The notes below the pieces were generated by a model. That model did no database searches and was not told the DNA's origin. It saw only the letters and a program-made list of their open reading frames with translations. Shown here one piece after another: positions 6,648 to 15,875 of a DNA stretch of 48,613 nucleotides (the stretch's first letter is position 1; each line of letters starts with the position of its first letter). Source of the stretch: Deltaproteobacteria bacterium (GTDB lineage: Bacteria > Desulfobacterota > Desulfobaccia > Desulfobaccales > 0-14-0-80-60-11); the NCBI GenBank assembly GCA_030018495.1, contig JASEFS010000027.1, positions 1 to 48,613 on the forward strand. Direction: 5' to 3'. Made by a program: the position numbers and the translations under genes.

Positions 6648-9600
6648 TCAACCCTTTATGGCTGCGCTCTCCGTCCCCAAGGCCCGGCGGATGGCTCCGG
6701 TCAGCTCGGTGATGGACAGAGGCTTCATCACATATTCCCGAATACCCGCCTCTTTTGCCTTTTCCGGCGTGACCAACTCACTGTAGCCGGTACATAAAAT
6801 GATGGGCATATCAGGGCGGAGCTTCAACATTTCCTTGGCCATATCAAAACCGGTCATTTGCGGCATGGTCTGGTCGGTGACGATCAGGTCGTACTTCTCC
6901 GGTTCGGCCCGGAAGGCCTGCAAGGCTTCCTGACTGGACGTGTAGGGGTCCACCTCATAACCCATGTTCTTCAGGATTTCCTCCCACATCTCCACCAGCC
7001 ATTCTTCGTCATCCACAAAGAGGATGCGGCCATGCCCCTTGTCCGGCCGGGAGCGCTCCTTGACGCCGGAAGTCGGGGTATCGTTGATTCTGGGCAGAAA
7101 AACAAGAAATTCCGTACCCACCCCGGGTTTGCTTTGCACGGTGATGGCGCCGCCATGCGCCTTAAGAATGCCATGCACTACGGCCAAGCCCATGCCGGTC
7201 CCTTCGCCCGGAGACTTGGTGGTGAAAAACGGGTCGAAAATACGTTCCATGGTCTCCTTGTCCATGCCGTGGCCCGTATCTTTGACGCTGATTTTAACAA
7301 ACGGCCCCGGGGACAAATCGTGGTATTGCCCCGCTTCTTTTTGATCCAAATTGACCGCTTCCACTGATACTTCCAACAGCCCGCCCTTCTCCCGCATGGC
7401 GTGGGCGGCATTGGCGCACAGGTTCAGCAGAACCTGGTGTATCTGCGTGGGGTCGGCCAGGATGGTGTCGTTTTCCTCATCCGCGCGCCCCACCAGTTCA
7501 ATGGTGGCCGGCACCGTAGCCCGCAGCATTCTCAGCGTCTCTTTGACAATGGGACAAACCTTGACCGGCTTCTGCTCGGGCTTGCCGGGACGGCTGAAAG
7601 CCAGAATCTGGCTGACCAAGTCCTTGCCGCGCTGGCCGGCTTTTAAAATCTGCTGAAGTTTCCGCTTTAGGTCGTTGTCCTCTTTGAGGCTGTAAAGCGC
7701 CATTTCCGCGTAACCCAGCATGACGCCGAGGATGTTGTTGAAATCATGAGCAATGCCTCCGGCCAGCGTGCCTATGGCCTCCATGCGCTGGGCCTGGCGC
7801 AACTGGGCTTCCAGCTTGGGCCCCATCTCTTCATTCAGCTTCCGTTCGGAAATATCGAACAGCACCAGGTCGATGAAATCGATGTCGCCGTCGGCGTTAA
7901 GAGAGATGTGACCTCCCTCCTGAAGCCATAAAGTCTTGCCGGACTTGTGGTTGATGCGGTATTCCACGGTGTAGGAACAATCATCCTGGCAGGCTCTGAT
8001 AATGGCTTCAGACCGCCTTTGCCGGTCTTCCGCGGCGATCAAGTCGGGCCAGCGGACCTTGCGGGAGTCAAAATCTTCCTTGGCATAGCCGGTTACTTTA
8101 GTGATCTTGTCATCAAAGAAATCTATGGCGCCGTCGGCAAAGAACCTGGCCCCGATAAGCGGGATGCTGTCGGCTATGAGGCGGTAGCGCTCTTCAATTT
8201 GCCTGAGCGCTTCTTCCTTGCGATGCTGTTCGGAGACATCCGCGGCGCGCTCAATGATGCCCACGCACGCGCCCGTTTCTTTGTCAATCAGGGGATAGGC
8301 TGAGAGTTCAAGCCTGCCGGTGACTTCTCCTCCGGGGCCTGTTTTGGGAACGATTTCGGAGGTGATTTCTCCGCCGGCCTTAACTTGCGCCGCGGGACAT
8401 TTTTCGCAGGGTTGTTTCCGCCCCAGCAAAACCTGGTAGCATTTTTTCCCAGCCAGGGGCTGCTCATGGGCAAACCACTGCTCCATGAGCTTGTTGGCCT
8501 TAAGGATGGTGAAATCCGGGTCCAGCAAAAAGAAGCCGTTTTGCAAACTGTCGAAGAGGTTGGCCAGTTGGTCATCCCTTTGCCTTAAAGCCTCCTCAGC
8601 CCTTCGCAAGGCGGTGACATTGCGGATTACGATAAGGCCGCCGATAAGTTCGCCGGCATCATTTTTCAGAGGGAAATAGCTGCCTTCAAAATAACCTTCC
8701 GGACTTAACGGCGACAATCTCAAGGGCCGGGAGCCGTCCAGGATGTGTTTGGCGGGAGCAATGCCGAAGCCTCCGAGGCTCTCATGAATTTTCTTGATGG
8801 CCGGGAGAATGCTTAACAAATTTTTTCCCAGCAGCTTTTTGCGATTGAGTCCGGTTATGGACTCCATGCCGGCATTCCACACCGTGATGCGCAGATTCCG
8901 GTCAAACGCGACAATGCCGTCTTCATTCTGAGCGATGAGCTTATCGCTCAGTTCCTTTTCCCGGGCGACCTCCTGCTTGAGGCGGTTGCGCTCCATGGCG
9001 TAGAGCAGCGAGCGGCCTAATTGCTGCTCCACCAAAACGCGGTATTTCTCTTCGGATTTATGGAGTTCCTCTTCCAGCCCCTTGAGGCTGCTTATATCTG
9101 AGACCACTCCCTCGATTTGGCCTTTCGCCATGTGCAGGGTGGCCGACAGCATTATCCAAACAATAGAGCCGTCCTTGCGATAGCAACGGGCCTCGAACCT
9201 GTTCAGCGAGCCGTTTTTAAACGAGGCGAACAGTTTTTGCTGGGTGCCGGGATCTGCAAAGCTTTTCAGGAGGATGAACTCATTAAAGAACTCCTCCAGG
9301 TTGTCATAGCCGAAGATACGGGCCACCCGCGGGCTGGCCTCCTCCATGCGGCCGTCGCCCAGGCGCAAACGGAAAACCCCCAGCTCAGCCTTTTCCAGAA
9401 TACCTTGATAACGCTCTTGCGCCTGCTGGAGCGCTTCGGTGGTCTGCCTGAATTTGCCGGCATCACGCGCCGCGCTGAGAATTTGTTTCTGGCCGTCTCT
9501 TATAATAATACGAGACCGGAGGTGCAGAGGCATAATCGAACTGTCTTTGCGAAAATGCGCGGATTCAAAGACAGCTTCGCCTTTTTCCAGGAGTTCTTTC

Positions 9601-10367
9601 AGTCTTTCTTCCTGGAGTTTGGCGTACTCGGGGGGCTCAAGCTGAAAGCGGTTGAGCAGTCGCAGCTCTTCCGGACTGTAGCCCAGATCCTGATAGGTGG
9701 CCTGATTGAACTCCAGAAACCGCCCGGCCATATCCTGAACGAAGATGGCCTCATCCGCAAAATTCAGCATCTGTTCTTTGAGGGTTAATTGTTCCTGACA
9801 CTGCAGCCGTTCTGTGCGGGTGCGCAAGGCCCTGACGCCATATGCCAGGGTTTGGGCCAAGTTGGAAAAAAGATCCTGTTCGTCCGCGGTAAAGGCATGG
9901 GGCCGGTCGGCAAAAATCGTGAGAACAGCCAAGTGAGGCGTGGCCAGGGGCAGGGCCAGGCAAGAGCCGAAACCCCGGGCCAGGCTTTCTTCCCGCCAGG
10001 GAGCAAAATCCGGCTCCGTATTAAGATCCTGACATAGGGAGGCCTTGCCGGTGCGGATCGCGATGCCGCTGGGCGAGCGGCCCAGTTCCCCCTCATCCCA
10101 GGTGAAAGGGCGGCCGGCCAAATACTGGCCGTCTTCCCCCCAAAAAGCCGCAGGCACAATCTTTTTGTCCCCTTGAGTGGCCGCGTAGCCCACCCAGACA
10201 AAGGGGTAGCCGCCGGTTTCTACAATAATTTTGCAGAATTCCTTAAGGAGGGGTACTTCTTCTGAGACAGTGACCAGGGCAAGGTGCGCCTCCCGCAGCA
10301 TGCCGAGAACCCGCATGAAATCGCGCAATGCTGCTTCTTCCCTGGTGGGTTTACTTGTTTTCCCCAT
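6648..10367 (-). CDS. Multi-PAS hybrid sensor histidine kinase
   Basis: 1239 residues without clear membrane segments, so probably a cytosolic sensor. Order: a GAF-like domain (about 20-190); PAS domains at about 200-315, 320-435, 475-590, 600-715 and 725-845; HisKA with the phosphorylatable His874 (GGIAHDFNN); HATPase with DTGHGMD and GEGTGMGLAVV motifs; and a C-terminal receiver with phosphoacceptor Asp1165 (VTDQTMPQ). The fourth PAS carries C643 and C654-x2-C657, a Cys arrangement often seen in PAS sensors of anaerobes that may bind a metal or cofactor. The receiver suggests a phosphorelay. The downstream regulator gene is the obvious partner. The signal is unknown. Confidence 0.92.
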   Translation of the reverse strand: MGKTSKPTREEAALRDFMRVLGMLREAHLALVTVSEEVPLLKEFCKIIVETGGYPFVWVGYAATQGDKKIVPAAFWGEDGQYLAGRPFTWDEGELGRSPSGIAIRTGKASLCQDLNTEPDFAPWREESLARGFGSCLALPLATPHLAVLTIFADRPHAFTADEQDLFSNLAQTLAYGVRALRTRTERLQCQEQLTLKEQMLNFADEAIFVQDMAGRFLEFNQATYQDLGYSPEELRLLNRFQLEPPEYAKLQEERLKELLEKGEAVFESAHFRKDSSIMPLHLRSRIIIRDGQKQILSAARDAGKFRQTTEALQQAQERYQGILEKAELGVFRLRLGDGRMEEASPRVARIFGYDNLEEFFNEFILLKSFADPGTQQKLFASFKNGSLNRFEARCYRKDGSIVWIMLSATLHMAKGQIEGVVSDISSLKGLEEELHKSEEKYRVLVEQQLGRSLLYAMERNRLKQEVAREKELSDKLIAQNEDGIVAFDRNLRITVWNAGMESITGLNRKKLLGKNLLSILPAIKKIHESLGGFGIAPAKHILDGSRPLRLSPLSPEGYFEGSYFPLKNDAGELIGGLIVIRNVTALRRAEEALRQRDDQLANLFDSLQNGFFLLDPDFTILKANKLMEQWFAHEQPLAGKKCYQVLLGRKQPCEKCPAAQVKAGGEITSEIVPKTGPGGEVTGRLELSAYPLIDKETGACVGIIERAADVSEQHRKEEALRQIEERYRLIADSIPLIGARFFADGAIDFFDDKITKVTGYAKEDFDSRKVRWPDLIAAEDRQRRSEAIIRACQDDCSYTVEYRINHKSGKTLWLQEGGHISLNADGDIDFIDLVLFDISERKLNEEMGPKLEAQLRQAQRMEAIGTLAGGIAHDFNNILGVMLGYAEMALYSLKEDNDLKRKLQQILKAGQRGKDLVSQILAFSRPGKPEQKPVKVCPIVKETLRMLRATVPATIELVGRADEENDTILADPTQIHQVLLNLCANAAHAMREKGGLLEVSVEAVNLDQKEAGQYHDLSPGPFVKISVKDTGHGMDKETMERIFDPFFTTKSPGEGTGMGLAVVHGILKAHGGAITVQSKPGVGTEFLVFLPRINDTPTSGVKERSRPDKGHGRILFVDDEEWLVEMWEEILKNMGYEVDPYTSSQEALQAFRAEPEKYDLIVTDQTMPQMTGFDMAKEMLKLRPDMPIILCTGYSELVTPEKAKEAGIREYVMKPLSITELTGAIRRALGTESAAIKG

Positions 10368-10799
10368 GGAATCCCCAGTTAAGCTGGCCCCCCCAATGCA
10401 GGTTTTGAAGTAGCAAAAGAAATGCCAGACAAATTTCTTGCCACAAAATAATCCTCAGTTGACCTGAATAATTTCAAAAAACAAGCCAGTTGCCTGAATC
10501 TCTGCAAACTCACCCGAAATCCTTATAGCAAACTAATTATCATTTTAAAAGAATATTTTTATTTTTTTATAAGAAATATATCGTCTCTTTTCCGGAAAAC
10601 CTGAAAGCGTGCTCGCTTTTTATTCATGCAGGTCCAGCCCCGGAGCGGTCCGGAGGCAGACCCGCATCCTGGAGTGGTTTCGCTGAGGCGGAGAGGCATT
10701 GCCGACTCTAATTTTTAAAGGGATGACGCCTGAGAGATAATCTTAACGCCGGCCCCCGGGAAGGCCGAGCTTGGTTCTCCAAGCTTCAGGGGAAGCACC
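10368..10799. other. Intergenic region between the TrmO-like gene and the kinase
   Basis: 432 bp without a supportable gene. The half next to the kinase (10368-10590) is AT-rich and likely holds its promoter. The other half is GC-rich and full of short inverted repeats, for example AAAGCG-TGCT-CGCTTT at about 10605-10620 and GCTTGG-TTCT-CCAAGC at about 10770-10787. The first resembles a terminator stem but lacks an independent U-run. I could not match the region to a known riboswitch. Confidence 0.5.
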
Positions 10800-11414
10800 T
10801 TATTCGCTTTTATGGGAAGGGCGCTTCACCCATTCGGGCGAGGTCGCCTGAGGGATGGCATCTTTACCCGGAAGGTATGGCTTTATATCCACAACGGGCG
10901 TATCATCCCAGGCGTCCAAGCCTTCCACTTCCAGGCGCAAGCCTTCCACTTTGAGGAGGCGGCAGGCGGTGAGGCCGATCAAGTTGGGGCGCACCGGAGA
11001 CCGGGTGGCGAAGACTCCGGTCAAGGGATTGGCCGGGTTATTGCGGGGATGAACTTTCAGGATGGCCCGGTTTTCCGGAGTGTCATTGCCATGAAACCAG
11101 AAGAACACCCAGATATGGGAAAACCCCGTCAGGCCGTCCATGGCCGGGGCGAATTCAGGGAAAATCTCGATAAAAGCGCGGTCCCCCTGCCGGACCACCC
11201 GCCCCACCGGGTTCATTATCATGGGCTTGTCGGAGGCTTTTTTACCTTTTGCCGTTTCATCCGCCATGGCTTGGGAAGCAACCTCGGCATTGCTCCGGGC
11301 GCAGACTGAGGTTGTATTTAATGTACCTGCCAGCAAGCATAACATGCCGGCCGCACAAATCCGGAGAAAATTTCCCCGGAAATTTCTCCGCCCGTCCAGG
11401 CATATTTTTTCCAT
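10800..11414 (-). CDS. TsaA/TrmO-family protein with N-terminal signal peptide
   Basis: 204 residues from ATG 11414, which has a GGAGG site 8 nt upstream. Residues about 65-195 match the TsaA/TrmO (YaeB) fold: NPVGRVV, then FAPAMDGLTGFSHIWVFFWF and HPRNNPANPLTGVFATRSP, followed by RPNLIGLTACRLL. TrmO transfers a methyl group from S-adenosylmethionine to t6A at tRNA position 37, a cytosolic job. Here the domain is preceded by a basic N-terminus and a hydrophobic run (ICAAGMLCLLAGTLNTTSVCA) that looks like a secretion signal, with Ala-Arg at a possible cleavage site. If exported it cannot act on tRNA, so the substrate would differ. An in-frame upstream extension to 11567 has no ribosome binding site. 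Confidence 0.8.
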   Translation of the reverse strand: MEKICLDGRRNFRGNFLRICAAGMLCLLAGTLNTTSVCARSNAEVASQAMADETAKGKKASDKPMIMNPVGRVVRQGDRAFIEIFPEFAPAMDGLTGFSHIWVFFWFHGNDTPENRAILKVHPRNNPANPLTGVFATRSPVRPNLIGLTACRLLKVEGLRLEVEGLDAWDDTPVVDIKPYLPGKDAIPQATSPEWVKRPSHKSE

Positions 11415-11637
11415 GACATTTGCCTCCACCCTGAACCCCCGCGGGTTTAAAGCACGGGCGTTTTGCGACCTTGGTGCCTTGCCGTCTTTGCGAGAGGAAA
11501 AATTATTAACATTAAATCGCAAAAACGCCTTAAGGAGAAAAATACATTTAGCGAATTTCTGAACCATTGTACTCAGGCATCCCGGGGGTAAGAGACAACT
11601 CAGGTGGTTTTCAATGCGGCAGGCTGACAGATGAACT

Positions 11638-12372
11638 CTATAAAGGGGTCAGTTCCACCTGCCCCCAGGCCCCCAGTTTGTCTCCGACAATCACTACCGC
11701 TCCCAAAATGTCCGGCACTTCGGCCACCCACTCCAGGGCCTCGTTGACTGCCCCGGCGTCCGGCACCCGGTTGCCCAAGGCCGTGGCGCAGGCATCCGCC
11801 AACGCCGTGGAGGCAGCCAAAACGCAGGCCGCGTCGGCCCGGCCGAAGCTCAAGGAATGCCCCACGGTCCCGGAGGAGGTGCACACCCCCAAGGGACCCA
11901 GCATGGGGTCAATTTTTAACCCGACTTTATGGCTGAGGGGTGAGTCGCCGGCAAACAGCGCCACAACCGCAGGCCGGGTGACTTTCAGGAAGATGTCGCC
12001 GCCGTTTTCCACAATGACCTCGGAGCTCCTGGACATAAGGGCGCGGCCCACCCTTTCGGCCAAAGCTCCGGCCACCGCGGCCATGGGGCCGACCCCGGTT
12101 TTGCGGCCCGCGGTGATCATCTCCCGGACCACCGGCGGCGCAAACGGGTCATCCGGCCAGGGGGCCAGGGCCTTGAGAAAATCGGGGTGAGCTTCGATGT
12201 AGCCTTCCAACTGCTGGCGCTCCCGCACCACCGCGTCCCGCACCTGCCGGCTGAAATCCCGGACCGCCATAATCAGGAGGTCGGTTTCCTTCACCGCCAC
12301 CCGAAAGGAGACCAGGCCCTTCCGGGCCATGCGGGTGCGGTAGGTGCGGGGTTCGGGGCTCAAGGAGGCCAT
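11638..12372 (-). CDS. UPF0280 family protein (ApbE-like fold)
   Basis: 244 residues. The sequence matches the UPF0280/COG2122 family of archaea and anaerobic bacteria, related to the ApbE flavin transferases: PMAAVAGALAERVGRAL, then VENGGDIFLK (the NGGD motif of the ApbE superfamily) and GVCTSSGTVGHSLSFGRADA near the C-terminus. No signal peptide is present, unlike classical ApbE, so it should be cytosolic. The biochemical function is not established; a role in flavin or tetrahydromethanopterin/C1 metabolism has been guessed from genome context in other organisms. It is followed after about 140 bp by poorly structured DNA and sits between a DMT transporter and the TrmO-like gene. Confidence 0.87.
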   Translation of the reverse strand: MASLSPEPRTYRTRMARKGLVSFRVAVKETDLLIMAVRDFSRQVRDAVVRERQQLEGYIEAHPDFLKALAPWPDDPFAPPVVREMITAGRKTGVGPMAAVAGALAERVGRALMSRSSEVIVENGGDIFLKVTRPAVVALFAGDSPLSHKVGLKIDPMLGPLGVCTSSGTVGHSLSFGRADAACVLAASTALADACATALGNRVPDAGAVNEALEWVAEVPDILGAVVIVGDKLGAWGQVELTPL

Positions 12373-12515
12373 ATATCTACTTTAACAAAACACCGGCGAA
12401 AAGGGGCCGGTTAGTTGCGGCTTACGGGCAGTCGATGGTTTTTTTGAAGAGAATGGTTCAACTCGAGGGGAGAACCGGAGGACCGGAGGCCCCCGCCCTC
12501 CCCCAAAACAAATTC

Positions 12516-13394
12516 TCAGCTGCCCTTGAAGGCTATCAGCAACACTCCAAGCGCCATGAGGGCGGCGCCCACCAGGCGCGGCGCGATGGGGCGCTCTTTG
12601 AGCCACACCCCGCCCAGGACCACGCTGAAGAAGACGCTGGTGCGCTTCACCGCGATAAGATAAGCCGCGGGGGCCATCTTGAGCCCGTACACCTGGCTGA
12701 GAATGACGGCGGCCATACACAGGCCGAGCAGCAGACCCCAGCGCCGGCGGGCCAACAGGGCGCGGGCCGGCCTGGGATTGCTCAGCGGATAGCCCGCCAG
12801 CATGACTACTGAAAATATCAAAGGATAGAGCACGCCGTAAAACGCGGGCTCCGAATGCAGAATGGCCAGCTTGCCCAGGGCCGCGGTGCAGGAATAAAGG
12901 ACGGCCACCGCAAGCATACAGCGCGCGCCCGCCTCCCGAAGCAGCGCCCTGATGGGCGCCAGGAAGCCGAACCGGCCGGTGCTCAAACTCAGGACGTAAC
13001 TGCCTCCGGCGATCAGAAACACGGCTGCGACACCCCAGCCGTTCAGGCCCTCGCCCAGGATCAGTTGGCCGGTGACGATGAGAAAAAGCGGGGTAAAGGC
13101 TAGAAACGGGATGCACAGGGAAAGAGGGCAGACTTTGATGGCCCTCATATAAAGCAGCGCCGCGGCCGCCTCCAGCGGCAGGGCCAGCAAAACCGCCAGC
13201 CAAAAGGTGCGGTCCAGGGGCGGCCAGGTGATGGCCAGCCCCACCAGCAGCAGATACGGCAGCGCGAAGAGCCAATAGGCAAGGGCCATGCCGTAGGGGG
13301 AGAGGTCGGTGAAAAAGCGCTTGGTCACCGCGTCCGCGGCCGCGGTGCCCAGCGCCGCGATCAACCCCAAAGGAAGCCAGAGCCAGAAGTCCAT
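12516..13394 (-). CDS. EamA/DMT-family transporter
   Basis: 292 residues, almost entirely hydrophobic, with about ten predicted helices in two repeats of five, the hallmark of the drug/metabolite transporter superfamily. First-half features include a helix break near AADAVTKRFFTDLSPYG. The second half ends in the typical EamA motif KRTSVFFSVVLGGVWLKERP followed by GAALMALGVLLIAFKG, where the Glu-Arg pair closes helix 9. The substrate cannot be read from the sequence; family members export amino acids, purines or drugs. It is monocistronic or loosely linked to UPF0280 (143 bp gap). The start is chosen by homology in length; no strong ribosome binding site is visible. Confidence 0.87.
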   Translation of the reverse strand: MDFWLWLPLGLIAALGTAAADAVTKRFFTDLSPYGMALAYWLFALPYLLLVGLAITWPPLDRTFWLAVLLALPLEAAAALLYMRAIKVCPLSLCIPFLAFTPLFLIVTGQLILGEGLNGWGVAAVFLIAGGSYVLSLSTGRFGFLAPIRALLREAGARCMLAVAVLYSCTAALGKLAILHSEPAFYGVLYPLIFSVVMLAGYPLSNPRPARALLARRRWGLLLGLCMAAVILSQVYGLKMAPAAYLIAVKRTSVFFSVVLGGVWLKERPIAPRLVGAALMALGVLLIAFKGS

Positions 13395-13534
13395 CAGGAA
13401 ATAGTTTACATTCTGAGGCTCTGAAAAAAAGCACTAATGTTATCTTGGGCCTGGGCCTTCGGAGAATTAGGCCAAAAAAAAGAGCAGCTCAGGGCCGCTC
13501 AGAAATAATGGTCGTTATCAGCGAGCGCGTTTGG

Positions 13535-14290
13535 TCAAGGAGAGAAAGTCACGGATTTCAGCTCGTAACAATCCGATTTTATGTCAGATTCTGGGTCTCC
13601 GGGTTCATAATCAGTATAATCAAACCTATTGAATCTAATTAACCCGATATCTTTTAAAAAATCAGCAAAACAAACCACAAGCCCCTGATGATCAGGGTTA
13701 TCGGGATCAAGCCCGACAAGGCCATGCGTGTAAGCGACTGGCCCTAAAGGGGCGGACCTATCGAGGACAGCCACCCTTAACCAGCTTGTTGTCCAAGCTA
13801 AATAGGTTCCCCTATGGAGGGTAAGGTACCAGGCATAACCGGCCGTTACATTATCAACGGGAATGACTGTATCTGTTTTCAAGATGGATGGGGTGAGTTC
13901 CTCTAACGCCCAAAAATCGAAGATTTCCCCTTCCAGGGCCTCTATGATGGTCATGCTTCTTCGCCCGATATCGCAGAAAAGGTAAGGTTCTTCAACTTCT
14001 TCGAATTGATTCGTATTTTTGTTTAATGTAGAATACTTTTTAGAATAATTCCTGTGTTCGCCTAGCTCATCCACCCATCCGGTAAGCTCGACAGTAAATG
14101 TATCCCCAGATTTATCTCCTGCAATATAACGGTAATCCCATTTTGCAGATACTGTTTCCAAGGTTGCCCCTATTTTCCCCGGAGCAAAATAATCAAGCGG
14201 ATTAATGGGCCTGGCAGTTGCCGCCCCGCTACTTAGAAAAAATAAACAAGCCAACGAGAGAAAAATCACCCCAATTTTTTTCCCGTACAT
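13535..14290 (-). CDS. Secreted protein of unknown function
   Basis: 251 residues from ATG 14290, which has GGGAG about 5 nt upstream. The N-terminus is a clear signal peptide (MYGKKIGVIFLSLACLFF, then SSGAATA with cleavage around Ala-Arg). The mature protein is acidic, rich in Tyr, Asp and Thr, with beta-strand-like segments (DTFTVELTGWVDELG; YAWYLTLHRGTYLAWTTSWL). I recognise no domain. It may be a periplasmic or surface lipocalin-like or beta-sandwich protein, but that is a guess. GC content is lower than in the flanking genes, which with the lack of operon partners suggests recent acquisition. Confidence 0.72.
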   Translation of the reverse strand: MYGKKIGVIFLSLACLFFLSSGAATARPINPLDYFAPGKIGATLETVSAKWDYRYIAGDKSGDTFTVELTGWVDELGEHRNYSKKYSTLNKNTNQFEEVEEPYLFCDIGRRSMTIIEALEGEIFDFWALEELTPSILKTDTVIPVDNVTAGYAWYLTLHRGTYLAWTTSWLRVAVLDRSAPLGPVAYTHGLVGLDPDNPDHQGLVVCFADFLKDIGLIRFNRFDYTDYEPGDPESDIKSDCYELKSVTFSP

Positions 14291-14476
14291 AAAGTCTCCC
14301 ACCCATTAATTTTTGAAATTAACCCATTAGAGCTGTTTTTGCCCCTCATGCAAATACTTTGCCACTGAAGCTTGTTTTGTCTCGGAATAGGAACTGGAGG
14401 GAGGCTCAGAAACACGAATGAAGGGGAAAGGCAGGTTTTGCGCGGTTCTCGCGCCATTGGACGAAAAGCTTCTCCC

Positions 14477-15358
14477 CTACCCTGCCCTGTCGGTTTTCAT
14501 CTTCTCGCAGATGCTGTTGCTGAGCTTCACGAACTGGGCTACAGAGAGGCTCTCCGCCCGGCGGCCGGGGTCGATGCCCGCTTCCTTGAGTATATTGAGG
14601 AGGTCGCCGGGAGGGAGGCCAAAGGCCGGCCCCTGGGCCGCGAGGGTGTTTTTCAGGGTCTTGCGGCGTTGGGCAAACGCGGTCTTGACCACCTTGGCGA
14701 AGATTTGCTCATCTTCGGCCCGGAGTTCCGGCGCCGCGGGCTCCAGCTTGAGCACCACGGAGCTCACCTGAGGCGGCGGGTAGAAGTTGCCCGGACCCAG
14801 GGAGAACTGGCGGGTCAGGCGGAAATGGTATTGGGCCATGACGCTTAAGATGCCGTAGTCCTTGCCACCGGGCCGGGCCAAAAGACGGTCCCCCACCTCC
14901 TCCTGGACCATGAGCACCGCCAGGGTCAGGACCCCTTTGTCCTCCATGAGTTTAAAAAGAAGGGGAGAAGTTATGTGATAAGGGAGGTTTCCTGCAATTT
15001 TAACGGGCCGGCCGACTTCCCGGCTGAGCGCCGCGATATCGAAGCGCAGCACATCTTCCCGAATAAGCCGCACCCGAGGTGACCCCGCAAACACCTCCTG
15101 CTCAAGATAATCGGCCAGGGATAGATCCACCTCCAGGGCTATCACCAGAGCAGCGCGTTCGGCCAGGAGCACGGTCAAGGCTCCCAGCCCCGGCCCGATT
15201 TCCAGCACGACATCATGGGGCTGCAGGTCCAGGGCGTCCACAATGCGCCGCGCCTGGTGCGCATGCAGCAGGAAATTTTGGCCCAGCGACTTCTTAGGCC
15301 TCAGACCCAGGCGGCGCAGGATGGTTTGAGGAGACGGCAGGGGCACTGTTAGGCTCAC
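14477..15358 (-). CDS. rsmA: 16S rRNA dimethyladenosine transferase KsgA/RsmA
   Basis: 293 residues. KsgA dimethylates two adjacent adenosines in helix 45 of 16S rRNA during 30S assembly, using S-adenosylmethionine. Visible motifs: KKSLGQNFL at about 22-30, the AdoMet-binding EIGPGLGALT (about 53-62), the acidic EVD after strand 2, and the catalytic NLPYHIT motif IV (about 124-130). The C-terminal helical domain contains the family sequence FAQRRKTLKNTL. Length is close to the usual 260-290. The start is taken as GTG 15358, which lies 65 bp inside the DUF2062 gene on the same strand; no strong ribosome binding site is visible, so translational coupling is likely. Confidence 0.95.
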   Translation of the reverse strand: MSLTVPLPSPQTILRRLGLRPKKSLGQNFLLHAHQARRIVDALDLQPHDVVLEIGPGLGALTVLLAERAALVIALEVDLSLADYLEQEVFAGSPRVRLIREDVLRFDIAALSREVGRPVKIAGNLPYHITSPLLFKLMEDKGVLTLAVLMVQEEVGDRLLARPGGKDYGILSVMAQYHFRLTRQFSLGPGNFYPPPQVSSVVLKLEPAAPELRAEDEQIFAKVVKTAFAQRRKTLKNTLAAQGPAFGLPPGDLLNILKEAGIDPGRRAESLSVAQFVKLSNSICEKMKTDRAG

Positions 15359-15875
15359 ATCGGTGGAATAGCCGGCATCTGACCCGACGGTAGCGCGTCA
15401 CCACCCACAGGGTCAGGAAATAAGCCATGACGGCCGGGGGCAAGGCGATAATCAGGCCCCCCAGTTGCAGGGCCAGGCCGCCGCGCCACAACAGGTTGAG
15501 AATGGAGTAAAAATCCAAAGCTTCGGGAAAATTCAGGGGAGTCTTTTGCAGCATGAGGAATTCGCCGATCTTATAGGCCGCAAAGTACAAGGGGGCCATA
15601 GTGACGGGGTTCATAATGAAGATGCCCATCAGCGCGGTGACCGGCGAAACCCTGAGCAGGGGCGCCAAAAAGAGCACTGCCACGGTATGGAATGGAACAG
15701 TGGGAGTGACACCGATAAAAACGCCCAGGGCCATGCCCCAGGCCAGCTTTTGGGGGCTGTCCTGAAGCCGCTTGAATTTCAGCCAGTAATAGCGGATGGT
15801 CCGCCCTGGGGGCATTTTGCCCGGGACGCGGGATTTATTGTTGCGGCATTTATTGTTGGAATTGCTTGTTTTCAT
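15294..15875 (-). CDS. DUF2062 membrane protein
   Basis: 193 residues with the DUF2062 pattern: a basic N-terminus, then SPQKLAWGMALGVFIGVTPTVPFHT, a helix-turn-helix membrane unit, and GIFIMNPVTMAPLYFAAYKIG. About three membrane segments lie between residues 45 and 165. DUF2062 proteins are uncharacterised inner-membrane proteins, sometimes fused to or next to glycosyltransferases. The gene overlaps the 3' end of the acyl-CoA ligase gene by 26 bp and the 5' end of ksgA by 65 bp, so the three are packed into one minus-strand transcript. The C-terminal tail after residue 165 (Arg-rich then Pro/Ser-rich) is atypical and corresponds to the region shared with ksgA. Confidence 0.85.
   Translation of the reverse strand: MKTSNSNNKCRNNKSRVPGKMPPGRTIRYYWLKFKRLQDSPQKLAWGMALGVFIGVTPTVPFHTVAVLFLAPLLRVSPVTALMGIFIMNPVTMAPLYFAAYKIGEFLMLQKTPLNFPEALDFYSILNLLWRGGLALQLGGLIIALPPAVMAYFLTLWVVTRYRRVRCRLFHRCEPNSAPAVSSNHPAPPGSEA

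Noticed and set aside
10600-10800. Possible riboswitch upstream of the hybrid kinase
   Set aside because: Several hairpins and a CTGAGAGATAA segment recall TPP or c-di-GMP elements, but the conserved cores of those families are absent on both strands.
12382-13434. 350-codon minus-strand frame overlapping the DMT transporter
   Set aside because: It is the shifted frame of the transporter gene: Arg/Gly/Pro-rich, with no domain, while the other frame has a full ten-helix DMT protein.
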